52,494 nt of DNA from Polyangium jinanense (GCF_028435365.1 NZ_JAGTJJ010000068.1:1-52494); one strand, 5' to 3'. Counted from the stretch's first letter, positions 1 to 8,582 are shown. Program-made: numbers and translations. The notes: a model not told the origin generated them from the sequence alone.

Positions 1-115
1 GTTGGAAGAACTGCGCATCGCGCAGTTCTTCCACCCCGAGTCCAGGGCTTGCCCTGGTTCGGGTCGAGGGGCGAACAGCCCCCGCGGGGTCCGGGGCAGC
101 GCCCCGGCGAAGCGC
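1..115. repeat. Nested-hairpin intergenic repeat, partial copy 1
   Basis: GC-rich non-coding repeat made of consecutive hairpins. A 13-bp perfect inverted repeat (GGAAGAACTGCGC at 4-16, its complement at 20-32) is followed by CCAGGGCTTGCCCTGG, a GGGGCGAACAGCCCC hairpin and a GGGGCAGCGCCCC hairpin. The same right half occurs at about 6610-6725 and 13190-13297. Open frames through it are repeat artefacts. The left half lies outside the window or is missing. Confidence 0.85.
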
Positions 116-130
116 CTCCCAGCCGTTCCG

Positions 131-838
131 CTACCCTCCTTGCGTGGCGGTCGACTCGAGCTGCATGGGGCGGAACGCGGGTGATACCTCGAATTCGGCC
201 TCGGTGATGGCGCGGATATCGTCGACGGAGAGCCCGGGAAAGGCTTCTCGTAGCACGAGCCCGCCGGGAACGACGTCGAACACCGCCTTCTCGGTGACGA
301 TCACCTTGGTGCAGCGCTTTCCGGTCAGAGGCAGGGTCGTCCGGCGGCGAACCTTGCTCCCGCCGTACTTGTCGACGTGCTGCAGTGCGGCGATGATCCG
401 CGGAACGCCGTAGCACAGGTCCATGGCGCCGCCGATGCCGGGCCACCAGCGCCCCTTCCGCTCCGTTGCCCAATTGGCCAGGTTGCCCTCCTGGTCGACC
501 TCGAGCGCGCCCAGGATGCTCGTGCCGATATACCCGTTGCGCATGGCGCCCAAGGACGTGGTCAGGTCCATGATCGAGGCGCCGGGGAGCAGGGTGATGG
601 GCTCGCCGCCAGCATTGGTCACGTCGCTGTCGGCGTCTAGCGTTTGCGGCTTTGGGCCGAAACCGAAACAGCCATTTTCGGTGTGAAAAATGACGTCGAC
701 CCCGGGCGGCAGGTAATTGGCCGTCAGCGTCGGGATGCCGAGGCCGAGGTTGACGACGTCGCCGTCTCGCAGCTCCAGGGCGCAGCGGCGGGCGATGATC
801 ACGCGGGGGTCGAGGGCGGCCTTTTCACGGCTGGTCAT
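131..838 (-). CDS. 3-oxoacid/acyl CoA-transferase family I, subunit B (AtoA/ScoB-like)
   Basis: Beta subunit of a family I CoA-transferase, which moves CoA between a short acyl-CoA and a free or 3-keto acid in the cytoplasm. At 235 residues it has the normal subunit length. Visible signatures are the nucleotide-loop-like VNLGLGIPT near residue 30, the ENG motif (HTENGCFGFGP) whose Glu is the catalytic nucleophile in this family, and PITLLPGAS and GGAMDL further on. The ATG at 838 starts 9 nt after the stop of the subunit A gene, so the two are one operon. The substrate cannot be read from the sequence; acetoacetate, butyrate and related acids are possible. Confidence 0.93.
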   Translation of the reverse strand: MTSREKAALDPRVIIARRCALELRDGDVVNLGLGIPTLTANYLPPGVDVIFHTENGCFGFGPKPQTLDADSDVTNAGGEPITLLPGASIMDLTTSLGAMRNGYIGTSILGALEVDQEGNLANWATERKGRWWPGIGGAMDLCYGVPRIIAALQHVDKYGGSKVRRRTTLPLTGKRCTKVIVTEKAVFDVVPGGLVLREAFPGLSVDDIRAITEAEFEVSPAFRPMQLESTATQGG

Positions 839-847
839 CAGGGACCC

Positions 848-1609
848 TCATCGAGCGACCGGGGCAAGCCGGCCGATCTTGATCCAGTGGTTGCGATAGA
901 GCTCGTGCTGCTCCTCCAGGCTATGGCCCTGGACCACGGCCTGCACGAACGGCCCGGGGCAGCCCACACGGTCGGGCGGGATGGTACCGACGGGTACGAT
1001 CTCGTTGACCTCGGCGATGGTGAAATCACCGGCCATGGCGATGTCCCGCTGGTTCTGGAGGCTGGTGTGGCGGAACTCCACATTGCCGAGCGGATCGGCT
1101 CGCCAGCCCTTGATGATCGACACCTGGGCGCGCAGCGCCTCCTCCACGAAGTATTCGCGTCCGTTCAGCGTGAGCTTCTGCTTGGGCTCCTCGAGATCGG
1201 GGAAGATGCCGGGCTGATCGAGGATGCTGATCCCCACCGGCACCAGGATCCCACCCAGCCCCACCGCCCCGGCGCGCACCTTCTCCGCCCACGTCCCCAT
1301 GGGGAAGAACTGGCGGACCTTGAGGTTGCCCTGAAGGTAGGCTTCCGAGGATTCGTCGGACGTGGCGACGTGGGTCGAGATGAGCTCGCTGATCTGGCCT
1401 TGCTCGAACAGGCGGCCCATGAGAAACCCGCCCTTGAGGCCCGGCGTGACCGTGATGAGCGTCAGGTCACGGACGCGCTTCTCCAGCATCCACTCGATGC
1501 ATTTCGCAGGTTCTGCGACACCGACGAACTCCCCCATCATCAGGCGGGTGCCATTCACGACGCGCGCCATCGCCTCGTCGAGCGGCATGATCTTCCCGCG
1601 TGCCATCAT
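848..1609 (-). CDS. CoA-transferase family I, subunit A (AtoD/ScoA-like)
   Basis: Alpha subunit partner of the downstream gene. It is 253 residues, about 30 longer than typical AtoD because of a C-terminal extension. Family landmarks are the N-terminal GEFVGVAEP loop, GQISELISTHV, FFPMGTWAEKVRAGAVGLGG (the usual PQGT.AERIRAGGAGLGG block) and the RADPLGNVEFRH region. An AAGGAG Shine-Dalgarno lies 5 nt before the first of two adjacent ATGs. The gene is first in a two-gene operon with subunit B. Together they form the hetero-oligomeric enzyme; the exact acyl substrate is unknown. Confidence 0.92.
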   Translation of the reverse strand: MMARGKIMPLDEAMARVVNGTRLMMGEFVGVAEPAKCIEWMLEKRVRDLTLITVTPGLKGGFLMGRLFEQGQISELISTHVATSDESSEAYLQGNLKVRQFFPMGTWAEKVRAGAVGLGGILVPVGISILDQPGIFPDLEEPKQKLTLNGREYFVEEALRAQVSIIKGWRADPLGNVEFRHTSLQNQRDIAMAGDFTIAEVNEIVPVGTIPPDRVGCPGPFVQAVVQGHSLEEQHELYRNHWIKIGRLAPVAR

Positions 1610-1839
1610 CGGCGCTCCTTTTCAGGTATCGAAGCGTGGTGAGGCTACAGAAGCTCCTCGGTGGTTGTCAACGGGACCGATCGAGCAGGTGGCCGCGCAC
1701 CATGCCGTCGGCAAGCTGCTCCGCGCCATGCCGAAGGTTTACTGAACAGGCCACCCCGTTCCGGGGCAAACGCCGAGCCCGGTCAAAGGGCAGGGGGCAG
1801 TTGGCCCCCCTCGTTCGCCATTGCTCATTGCGGGGGGGC

Positions 1840-1980
1840 GGCGAGGACGTCGCCTGCAAGAACCTCAGCGAGGATTGCTCGTCCGGCGCCTGCTGCCCGG
1901 GGCTGTATTGCGCGCCGAACTCGGCGGGCACCACCTACATCTGCCAGGCGATCAACGAACCCGCTGCCGCTTCCGCTCCG
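1840..1980 (+). pseudogene. Remnant of a Cys-rich secreted protein domain
   Basis: One frame reads as a compact Cys-rich module with the spacing C-x6-C-x4-CC-x3-YC and a further Cys (key stretch SSGACCPGLYCAPNSAG), resembling small disulfide knots at the ends of secreted proteins. There is no start codon with a ribosome site, no signal peptide and no clear upstream domain, and the frame runs into the tandem repeat. I read it as the end of a decayed gene. It could also be chance. Confidence 0.3.
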
Positions 1981-2190
1981 GACTCCGCCGCCTGCCTCGT
2001 CGGCGAGCCCCCCGCCGTGATCGGACTCCGCCGCCTGCCTCGTCGGCGAGCCCCCCGCCGTGATCGGACTCCGTCGGTTGCCTCGTCCGCGAGACCCTCG
2101 CCCTGATCGGACTCCGTCGGTTGCCTCGTCGGCGAGCCCCCGCCCTGATCGGACTTCGCCGGGGCCTCGTCGGCCAGGCACCCGACGAGG
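1981..2190. repeat. Tandem array, 43-bp period, about 4.5 units
   Basis: Units start at 1981, 2024, 2067, 2110 and (diverged) 2152. The first two are identical, the third and fourth differ at several positions and the fourth is one base short. Each unit carries TCGGCGAGCC or a variant. As 43 is not a multiple of 3, the reading frame changes every unit, so the array is not a protein repeat. There are no unique spacers, so it is not CRISPR. Confidence 0.9.
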
Positions 2191-2365
2191 TCCGACCTCC
2201 TCCGGGGTCTCGTCGACGAGGGGATCCGGGTGAACTTACGTTGTGATTGGGTGTAGGCACCACGAGGCGTCCTTCGGGTCGGCCCACGCCCGAGGAGAAG
2301 GGCAGGGTCGGCAAGGGCGTGAACTTGCAGGAGCCGTGCCATGTCGGACCCGAGCCCGTGGGAAC

Positions 2366-2529
2366 TCATGGCCCTCGCCGAGGATCCCGCAGCGCAGATA
2401 CTCCTCGACCTCGCGCACGACGAATCGCGGCAAACTCCCAATCGCTACGAAGGTGCGCCGATTGCCGAGCTTCTCATCGATCATCTCAAACAGATCCCGC
2501 TTGCCGCCGCCGCCTCCGCTTGGCGCCAT
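2366..2529 (-). pseudogene. IS91-family transposase N-terminal remnant
   Basis: The minus-strand frame begins with an ATG at 2529 and contains PRFVVREVEEYLRCGILGEG, which matches the region just before the zinc-binding domain of IS91-type transposases. The expected GFARVRC continuation is present only as a distorted HEFPRARVRHG, after which similarity stops. The zinc ligands and the tyrosine catalytic domain are missing. It is a short fossil of an insertion element. Confidence 0.45.
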
Positions 2530-2586
2530 GAGAAAGTATCGAGTTGCCTCAGCTCCGTGGTAGCGTGTTCCGTCTCACTCAGGCGA

Positions 2587-3255
2587 ATGAGCATGGGCAC
2601 CAAGAAACGGGGCGAGGGTCGGGTGGTCATCGCGGCATCGATCGCGTTCGTGTGCGCGTGCGGCGCGCGGTCGGAGTTCGAGACGACGGGTCCGGTTCCT
2701 GCCGGCACGACCTCGAGCTGCCATGACGACGGCGGCGCAGGAGGAGAGGCCGAGGTTCCCGAGGTTCCGGGCTGCGTTCTCCATGCCTCCAACGTCAGCG
2801 GTGCGGACCTCGGCCCCACGACCCTGACCATCCCGGAGTCACTCCCAGGAACCAGCCCAATCGAGGGATACTGGACGGTGGGCTGGGCCCTCGCCATCGT
2901 CGGCAAGGCCGGCGATGGCCGCTGGTTTCAGCTCTGGAGTCACGACCTCGATGCCCTGGCCTGTGGGAAGCCGTTGCCCCTCGTTCCCACCATGAACGAG
3001 GCGGGGCAAAACCACGTCCTGCTGAGGTGGGCGACGTCGACTGCCGATTGGACCAGCGCTTCGGGCACGCTCGACGTGGTCGCGTACGAGCCTGGCGTGA
3101 GCGTGGAGCAGCAACCCATCCACATCAAAGTCCATGGCGCATCCATGGCGCCACGCCCCGCGGAGCTCGGTAACCCGTCCAACGACGCCACGGGGACCTT
3201 CACCGCCGACCTTTCGTGCCGACTCGAGAAGTTCTGGCACATCCCACCCAACTGA
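2587..3255 (+). CDS. Putative lipoprotein of unknown function
   Basis: 222 residues from the ATG at 2587 (a second ATG at 2593 is equally possible). The frame is open further upstream, but that part lies antisense to the transposase remnant and lacks signal character. The N-terminus has basic residues (KKRGEGR), a hydrophobic stretch and a lipobox-like VCAC, so export and lipid attachment are likely. The mature part has Ser/Thr/Gly-rich and Val-Pro linkers, then about 160 residues with CVLH and an alternating hydrophobic pattern suggesting a beta-rich domain, and a late Cys. I recognise no family. No strong ribosome site is visible. Confidence 0.65.
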   Translation: MSMGTKKRGEGRVVIAASIAFVCACGARSEFETTGPVPAGTTSSCHDDGGAGGEAEVPEVPGCVLHASNVSGADLGPTTLTIPESLPGTSPIEGYWTVGWALAIVGKAGDGRWFQLWSHDLDALACGKPLPLVPTMNEAGQNHVLLRWATSTADWTSASGTLDVVAYEPGVSVEQQPIHIKVHGASMAPRPAELGNPSNDATGTFTADLSCRLEKFWHIPPN

Positions 3256-3416
3256 AGGCGTGTTTCGCTTCTCCGGACCATGAAACAGCGGTGACCCAAC
3301 GCGGGCCCCTCGTCTCTCCGAGGGGGGTCGTACGAATGTTTGTCCGCGGGGTTTGTCTCGGCGTGGAGTCTGTGGTAGGGACCTCGGGCCACCTCATGCC
3401 CGAGTAGGGAGGAACC

Positions 3417-3758
3417 GTGCCCCGACGAACCGAAGTCAATCCACTCTGCCTGAAAGTTGGCGCTCGTGTCTGCGAGCTGCGCCAAGAGCGCGGCATGTCC
3501 TTGCAGGATCTCGCCTTCGCCGGCGCGATGTCGAAAGAACACTTGTCGAGCATCGAGCAAGGTCTCGGTGCGATCACCATCGAGACCATCGAACGCATTG
3601 CACGCGCGCTCGGTGTGCCTTCGTTGTGCATCATCACCTTTCCGGCAGACGACGAGCTGAATCATCTTGCGGAGCTCGCTCGCAAGCTGCCGAAGGGCGA
3701 ATGCCGAAAGCTCCAGAAAGGACTCGAAGCGCGCACGACGCGCGAACGCCCGACGTAG
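3417..3758 (+). CDS. XRE-family helix-turn-helix transcriptional regulator
   Basis: 113-residue DNA-binding protein. Residues about 15-70 form a Cro/C1-type HTH: LRQERGMSLQDLAF (helices 1-2), MSKEHLSSIEQG (recognition helix with the typical SxxExG) and ETIERIARALGV. A short charged tail follows. The GTG start is chosen because GGAGGA lies 4 nt upstream and the N-terminus is basic. It stands alone, so its target cannot be inferred; it could regulate itself or a neighbouring gene. Small solitary XRE regulators often accompany mobile DNA, and the left flank here is decayed. Confidence 0.88.
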   Translation: MPRRTEVNPLCLKVGARVCELRQERGMSLQDLAFAGAMSKEHLSSIEQGLGAITIETIERIARALGVPSLCIITFPADDELNHLAELARKLPKGECRKLQKGLEARTTRERPT

Positions 3759-4017
3759 ACGTAGGACTTGGCAGTGGGACCTGCCCGAACTGAGAGATCG
3801 AGCGCACGCGCATGCTCGAGGCCCTGGAGGCCACCGAGGGCGTACACTGGGCTCGACCGAGCCGCGTCCCGTCGAGGGCCATCACGGAAGGACGCGCAAA
3901 CGCGCAGAGATGGAAGTAGAAGGTGAATGCGCGGGCGTGATTTGGGGCCCTTGCACTTGACCGTTCGGGGCACACGATTCGTGTGGACGGGGTGAGACGC
4001 GAGGAGGGGGAAGCCGC

Positions 4018-4398
4018 ATGGATTCGTCGATTTATATTGCCAGGCTGATCGGGCCGCTGCTCCTGATGAGCGGTGCCAGTGCGTTGTTCGGTGGCAAGAG
4101 CTATCGCGCCATGGTCAAGGAATTTCTGGGCAGCCGTGCACTCATTTACCTGTCGGGATTCATGACGCTGCTCATCGGGCTCGGCATCGTCAACGCCTGG
4201 AGATCGGGTTGGCCGATCGGGCTGACCATCATCGGGTGGCTTTTCGTGATCGGCGGGGCGCTCCGCATGCTTTTCCCGGAGCGCCTCGTGCAGGTCGGGA
4301 CGGCGATGCTCGACAAGAGGCCTGGGCTCCTGACGGGAGCGGGGATTGTCCTTCTCCTCCTTGGGCTCGGCTTGTCGTACGCCGGTTATGTGCCCTGA
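4018..4398 (+). CDS. Small integral membrane protein, four predicted helices
   Basis: 126 residues, nearly all hydrophobic. Membrane segments lie at about 7-25, 42-60, 67-85 and 103-123, joined by short loops (GGKSYRAMVKEFLGS, MLDKRPG). The ATG at 4018 follows a strong GAGGAGGGGG ribosome site. No catalytic or transport motif is visible. It stands alone between an XRE regulator and a convergent phosphoesterase gene. Function unknown. Confidence 0.8.
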   Translation: MDSSIYIARLIGPLLLMSGASALFGGKSYRAMVKEFLGSRALIYLSGFMTLLIGLGIVNAWRSGWPIGLTIIGWLFVIGGALRMLFPERLVQVGTAMLDKRPGLLTGAGIVLLLLGLGLSYAGYVP

Positions 4399-4567
4399 GA
4401 CCTCGCTGCCGGCGGGCGGCTACCGCTTGCGGACTGGAAGATTATGGCAATGCAGTGATTCGATCGAGCGCGGGTGGGCTCACGGGGGAATGGGCTGCGA
4501 AGTAGGCCTGGAGCGCGTCGAGGTCGAGCGCGCCGTCCATCCCGCTCGAGGTGGACGCCTTTTGATG

Positions 4568-5428
4568 TCAAATACCTACGCGGGCGACCTTGCCGCGGTC
4601 ATCGCTCGTGTAGAGGTTACGCGCGACGTGCTGGAGTGCGGGAAGCATGTTGTCCGCCACGAAGCGCGTCCCGGCCCGGGGGATGACCCTGCAAAAGGAC
4701 GGTCGTCCAGAGAGCCGCCCGTTTTCGTGCTCGAAGACGCGGTAGCCTCCGAGCTCCGTGGAACTGCCCGCATTGAAGACGGAGAGCCCGCGCTCGCCCG
4801 CGCGGCTCAGGTCGAAGGCGCGAGGCGTGTGCCTATGGCCGTGGAGCACGAGGTCCGAGCGGCCGCGGACGCGCTCGATGAGCTCGGCGCCGAGCGAGAG
4901 CTCCGCCATGACGGGAGATCCGAGGCGAGCGATGAGCCATTCGATGGGGCTATCCTCGGGCAGCGGCAGGACGTGGTGGTGGAGCAGCACCGCGACCAGA
5001 CAGCCCGAGGGGGCCTCGTCGAGCGCCGCGTCCACTTCCATGAGGACGCCTCGTGACAGCTCGCCATGCGTTTGAAAGTACGAGCGGTTGTGGGGAGCGG
5101 TCGAATCCACACATACGAGATAGAGACCGGGCCGATCCTCGACGCGAACGCGCTGGCCTTGCATCCATTCACCGCCTGCATCCTGCCCCGTGCGATCATG
5201 GTTGCCCGGAATGAACGTGACGCGGCCCTTTCGGAGGAGCGGCGCGAAAACCTCCTGGAAGCGGCGCGCCTCGGCGTGCTCCCCCTGGTGCGTGAGATCC
5301 CCCGTGACGACGACGTGATCGATGCCGTCGGACTCGATGCGGCGAACGAGCGCCGCGGCGCGCACGGCGCCGGCCGTCGACGAACCCAGGTGCAAATCGG
5401 AGAGATGAGCCAACCTACGTGACGTCAT
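4568..5428 (-). CDS. Calcineurin-like metallophosphoesterase
   Basis: 286-residue cytoplasmic metallophosphoesterase. All blocks of the di-metal site are present: SDLHLG (residues 10-15), VVTGDLTHQG, FIPGNHDRTG, LLHHHVLPLP and VLHGHRHTPRAF near residue 210. The layout resembles the 3',5'-cyclic-nucleotide phosphodiesterase (CpdA)/Icc group, but the substrate is not fixed by the motifs. The start at 5428 (MTSRRLAHLSDL) puts the first metal motif at the usual distance from the N-terminus; the longer upstream frame is Arg/Ser/Pro-rich and not protein-like. No clear Shine-Dalgarno is seen. It converges on the small membrane protein gene. Confidence 0.9.
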   Translation of the reverse strand: MTSRRLAHLSDLHLGSSTAGAVRAAALVRRIESDGIDHVVVTGDLTHQGEHAEARRFQEVFAPLLRKGRVTFIPGNHDRTGQDAGGEWMQGQRVRVEDRPGLYLVCVDSTAPHNRSYFQTHGELSRGVLMEVDAALDEAPSGCLVAVLLHHHVLPLPEDSPIEWLIARLGSPVMAELSLGAELIERVRGRSDLVLHGHRHTPRAFDLSRAGERGLSVFNAGSSTELGGYRVFEHENGRLSGRPSFCRVIPRAGTRFVADNMLPALQHVARNLYTSDDRGKVARVGI

Positions 5429-5797
5429 GCCCGGGCATGATGCACGCGTTCGGCGACGAACCTGCGAATCCCGGGTAAAACGCTGGCGAGGAGACCGTGA
5501 CGGGATTCGCTCAGGAGGGCGACGGGATGGCGAAGACGGGCGTCGTGAAGTCGCCTCCAGCGGTTGGGCCTCCAGGATCTCGCGTTTGCCAAGGAGAAGA
5601 GGAGAGAGCGGCGGATCAGAACCGGTACGGCTCTCGCAAGGCGGCCGAGCGTGGGACAGAAGCAACCAGGAGGAGCTCGGCTGTCCATCACGCTCGAGGA
5701 GAGGGGCAACCTCGCCGCGTGTGGAAGTGGCGTTCCGCCGACGATCTCCTGGTCAGGACACAATCCGTTCGCGGCGTTCCGGCAGAGGGGGCAAACC
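5429..5797. other. Intergenic region without a convincing gene
   Basis: Divergent promoter region between the phosphoesterase and the next membrane protein. Open frames on both strands lack protein-like composition or start signals, and I see no structured element. Confidence 0.5.
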
Positions 5798-6355
5798 ATG
5801 GCAATCGCGCAGCAGGTAGCCGATCAGCAAAGCCTGTTCACCGATGATCTGCTCTACTTCGTCCTGAGACTCCGAAAGTCCCGTATCCGGTCGGTTGCGG
5901 AGCGCGTGCGGCGCATGTATCCGGACGAGTCGCCAGAGCAGCAGGCGCGTCGTCTCATTGCATCGACCTCGGCGATTTCCTTCGCCGCGGGCGGCCTCGT
6001 TCATGCGCCCGCCGCCGTCCCTGGGTTCGGCATCGTGTACGAAGGCCTGGGGTTCGTCGCAGGCGCATCCATCCTCACCAGGATGCACCTTTACCTCATC
6101 CTCGAGATAGCGCTGCTTTTCGGGAAGGACATCGACCAATCCGAGCGTGTGACGGAGCTCGTGGCCGTGGTGGCGGCTTGCGCCGCCAGCGCCGCCGCGC
6201 CGGTGGCTATCGCGATGACGTTGAACCCGGCCTTCGCCGTGCCTGCGGGAGCGCTCGCCGCAACGGCCGCCACCCGAGCGATCGGGGAATCGGCGATCCG
6301 CCGTTACAAGCGCTCGACGGCGCCCGAGGCGGCCACGGCCCCCGCGCCCGCCTGA
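5798..6355 (+). CDS. Hypothetical membrane protein
   Basis: 185 residues starting at the ATG preceded by AGAGGGGG. A basic amphipathic N-terminal region (residues 20-50, RLRKSRIRSVAERVRRMYP) is followed by about four hydrophobic segments between residues 55 and 165 (SAISFAAGGLVHAPAAVPGF, GLGFVAGASILTRMHLYLI, VAVVAACAASAAAPVAIAM, FAVPAGALAATAATRAI) and an Ala/Pro tail. I do not recognise the family. Its stop codon (6353-6355) lies within the 9-bp target duplication of the adjacent MITE, so the element inserted at the very end of this gene without changing the protein. Confidence 0.75.
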   Translation: MAIAQQVADQQSLFTDDLLYFVLRLRKSRIRSVAERVRRMYPDESPEQQARRLIASTSAISFAAGGLVHAPAAVPGFGIVYEGLGFVAGASILTRMHLYLILEIALLFGKDIDQSERVTELVAVVAACAASAAAPVAIAMTLNPAFAVPAGALAATAATRAIGESAIRRYKRSTAPEAATAPAPA

Positions 6356-6357
6356 CG

Positions 6358-6752
6358 CTGAGCATTGGTCTCATCTTGGGAGGCGCTGCGCTGGGGCTTT
6401 GCCCCAGGCCCCACCGGGGCTATCCGCCCCTGGACCCGGGGCCAGCGCAAGCGCTGGACCCGGGGTCGATGAACTGCGCTCCGCGCAGTTCATCGAACAG
6501 GCCAGGTCAAGACCAACGACGACCCTGCCTATCAAAACCGCGGCGCCGACGATTCAACAGGCAACGTGCCCGTCGCCAGCGGGCAACGCACCTTCCTGGT
6601 CTTGCCAACGGCCTGTTGGAAGAACTGCGCGATGCGCAGTTCTTCCACGAACGGTCCAGGGCTTGCCCTGGTTCGGGTCGAGGGGCGAACAGCCCCCGCG
6701 GGGCCCGGGGCAGCGCCCCGGCGCGACCCCTCGCGATGAGACCAATGCTCAG
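6358..6752. mobile_element. 395-bp MITE with 17-bp terminal inverted repeats
   Basis: Ends are perfect inverted repeats: CTGAGCATTGGTCTCAT (6358-6374) and its complement (6736-6752). The element is flanked by a 9-bp direct repeat CGCCTGACG at 6349-6357 and 6753-6761, the target duplication expected of IS4/IS10/IS50-type transposition. The interior has no gene, only a full copy of the nested-hairpin repeat. The same 17-bp end occurs at 52368-52384 beside a transposase C-terminus, so the mobilising enzyme is probably that IS. Confidence 0.85.
6384..6726. repeat. Nested-hairpin repeat, full copy 2 (inside the MITE)
   Basis: Left arm: GGGGCTTTGCCCC, GGGGCTATCCGCCCC and CCAGCGCAAGCGCTGG hairpins, then a GATGAACTGCGC hairpin at about 6468. 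A spacer of roughly 120 bases separates it from the right arm (GGAAGAACTGCGC hairpin, CCAGGGCTTGCCCTGG, GGGGCAGCGCCCC). The arms are approximately complementary to each other, so the whole could fold into one long imperfect stem with side hairpins. Confidence 0.85.
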
Positions 6753-7562
6753 CGCCTGACGCGGTATGCGTGATGTCCGCCGAAGAATGAAATCCGCTGC
6801 CTCGTCCAGAGCCTGGCCGGCTACGGGGACGTCCTTCGCCCACATCGGCGCGATCTGGTGAATCAACTTGAGAGACAAGGCCGGATCGCGGCGTTCGAGA
6901 GCGGGCTGATCCTCGCCGCTGCCGCTGATGTCGAGACAAGGCGAAAAGAGGACAAGCGCTTCAGGCTGCGGAAGTCCCTCGTCGCGCAGGGCCTGCGCAA
7001 GCAGCAGCGCAAGCCCGCCCCCTGCGGAATCGCCGAAGACGACGATGTTGCCCGCGCCATGTTCGGCGACCATGTCCAGATCGTGCTTCTTGACGGCCGC
7101 CGTGGTCTCCCTCCAGCTTGCCTCGGGGCCAAGCGGGTAGATCGGCGCCACGACCTCCGCATCGACGCGATCGAGCAGGCCAATAACCAGGTTCCACTGG
7201 ATTTCCTGCAAATCTAGGACAAAGGCGCCGCCGTGAAGGTACATAAGGCGCAGCGGCGTTGATGGCGCACCCTTCCGGGACGCGTGGAACACGAGCATCC
7301 CGTCCCGCACCTCCTCGCGGAAGTCGATCTTGGTCAACAGGCGTTTGGGCGGGCGCTTCGGTCCCTCCGCTCGGTCCTTCTCGATCGTCTTGCGCAGCAC
7401 CTCCGGATCGGAGAGGTTCGGCGCGAGCAGCTTGGTGAGCGTGTAGAGTGCCCAGCCGCGCAGATTGAAGCCACGCCGCGTGGCTGCCGCGCCCGCGATC
7501 GTTGCGGTTGCCAGGCCCGCACCGGCGATGACGCCGGCTTTCGCCATCTCGTCCTTCTGCAT
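6507..7562 (-). pseudogene. HSL-type alpha/beta hydrolase, probably inactivated
   Basis: Hydrolase of the hormone-sensitive-lipase group. From the ATG at 7562 (ribosome site GGAGGAGAG) there is a short hydrophobic N-terminus, then the oxyanion motif LHGGAF and the nucleophile motif GDSAGGG. After SPCLDISGSGEDQPALERRD the sequence jumps from QIAPMWAKD to VAGQALDEAADFI, which in relatives is the final helix. About 50-60 residues carrying the catalytic Asp and His appear deleted. The frame then runs through the MITE end and into hairpin repeat (about 80 foreign residues) because the insertion removed the native stop context. Probably a dead enzyme. A further 76-residue upstream extension of the frame is repeat sequence. 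Confidence 0.7.
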
Positions 7563-7756
7563 CCGCGCTCTCCTCCACCTGCCAGATAGGCTGTGTGTTG
7601 TCCGTCGCTCGGCGCGCCACGGCGAACCCCCTTGCCCGGTGCCCTGTCGCGAGCACCCGAAGGGTTCTGCGAGAGCGCGGGCGTCAGGCATCGATTCCAC
7701 CGCAGCGGCGAGATCGAGCCGCGCCCAGTCGAGGACCGACGCTTCGAAGCCTGCGG

Positions 7757-7916
7757 GATGGTAGAACTGCGCAATGCGCAGTTCTTCCACGGGCCGGTGG
7801 CAAGACCAGGGACAACGTTGCCAGGGGAAAGGTCAGCGTCGCTGCCCTGGTGGGCAGGGTCGCTCCTGGTCTTGACTCGGCCTGTTCGAGGAACTGCGCA
7901 TCGTGCAGCTCCTCGA
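7757..7916. repeat. Nested-hairpin repeat, core-only copy 3
   Basis: Contains a GAACTGCGC/GCGCAGTTC hairpin (about 7762-7786), a spacer with CCAGG/CCTGG pieces, and an end hairpin CGAGGAACTGCGC ... GTGCAGCTCCTCG (7887-7915). The outer GGGGC/GCCCC arms of the full copies are absent. It lies upstream of the damaged hydrolase gene. Confidence 0.75.
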
Positions 7917-8582
7917 CAAACCTCGAAGCATTTCGGCTTCTCTCTCTCGCTCCTTACCTATGGACTCCTCCTCGCTGCGCGGGGCCGTTGCCGTGGGAAT
8001 CGTGCTTCATCGTCGGGTTCACTCCAACGGGAGCCTCCTCTCGGCTTGGGCGAGTGTACAACATGGCCGGCAGGCGAACCTCTTTCGCCCTGACCGGCGC
8101 GGCCCACGTGCCAGGTGGTATGTCAAGGTGAGATGTCCAAACAGCTCTTTGGGTTCGAATCCGAGCTTGCGAAGATCGACTCCATAGCTTGCTCTTCGCC
8201 CTGAACCCTTGCACCTCATATTGTTCGTGGTAAACCTGGTCCGTTTTGAACGAGATGGATCCGTAAACCAAGGAAGGCCGTGTGGGGCGCCACGACCCAG
8301 GAGCCGTGCATGTCTCTCGTTCTGGCTCCGAGGTTCCCCTCCCTTTCACCACGGCGGCATGACAGGAACGGTATCGCTGCGCCCCCGTTGTGCTTGGGCG
8401 TGAAGAAGGGCGAATTCCCGTCCTGACGTGACCACCATACGCCTCGCCATTACCTCCTCCGCGCGCGAACCCCACGGAGATGTTCCGCGATCGGACCAGG
8501 CAGGAGCCCGCTGCGTTCGTTCCGGGGCATCCATCGGCGGCCATTTCGGACAAACTCCGCGAGAGACCGATAGAACAACGAC
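7917..8582. other. Long intergenic region upstream of the efflux operon
   Basis: About 660 bases without a credible gene. One 6-bp stem hairpin (GGAGCC 8300-8305, GGCTCC 8324-8329) and a T-loop-like GGTTCGAATCC (8152-8162) were examined, and neither supports an RNA gene. A minus-strand frame around 8019-8190 is weakly protein-like (LRKLGFEPKELFGHLTLTYH) but has no start signal and may be a remnant. Confidence 0.45.

Larger units (their letters stand above)
1610..2586. other. Degraded intergenic stretch with gene remnants and tandem repeats
   Basis: Nearly 1 kb without an intact gene. It holds a Cys-rich protein remnant (about 1840-1980), a 43-bp tandem array (1981-2190) and an IS91-type transposase N-terminal remnant on the minus strand (about 2366-2529). 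Open frames here are short, Arg/Ser/Pro-rich and frame-shift between repeat units, so they look non-coding. Confidence 0.6.

Noticed and set aside
3759..4017. Open frames between the XRE regulator and the membrane protein
   Set aside because: Arg/Ser/His-rich composition and no start signals; treated as an ordinary intergenic region.
6384..6726. Small open frames (Pro/Gly/Arg-rich) within the hairpin repeats
   Set aside because: The same peptides recur wherever the repeat occurs and depend on repeat frame; no ribosome sites.
8152..8162. T-loop-like GGTTCGAATCC suggesting a tRNA
   Set aside because: The surrounding bases do not form a T-stem, acceptor stem or anticodon arm.
8300..8329. GGAGCC...GGCTCC hairpin resembling group II intron domain V
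   Set aside because: Only six stem pairs; the AGC triad, bulge and tetraloop of domain V are absent and there is no maturase gene.
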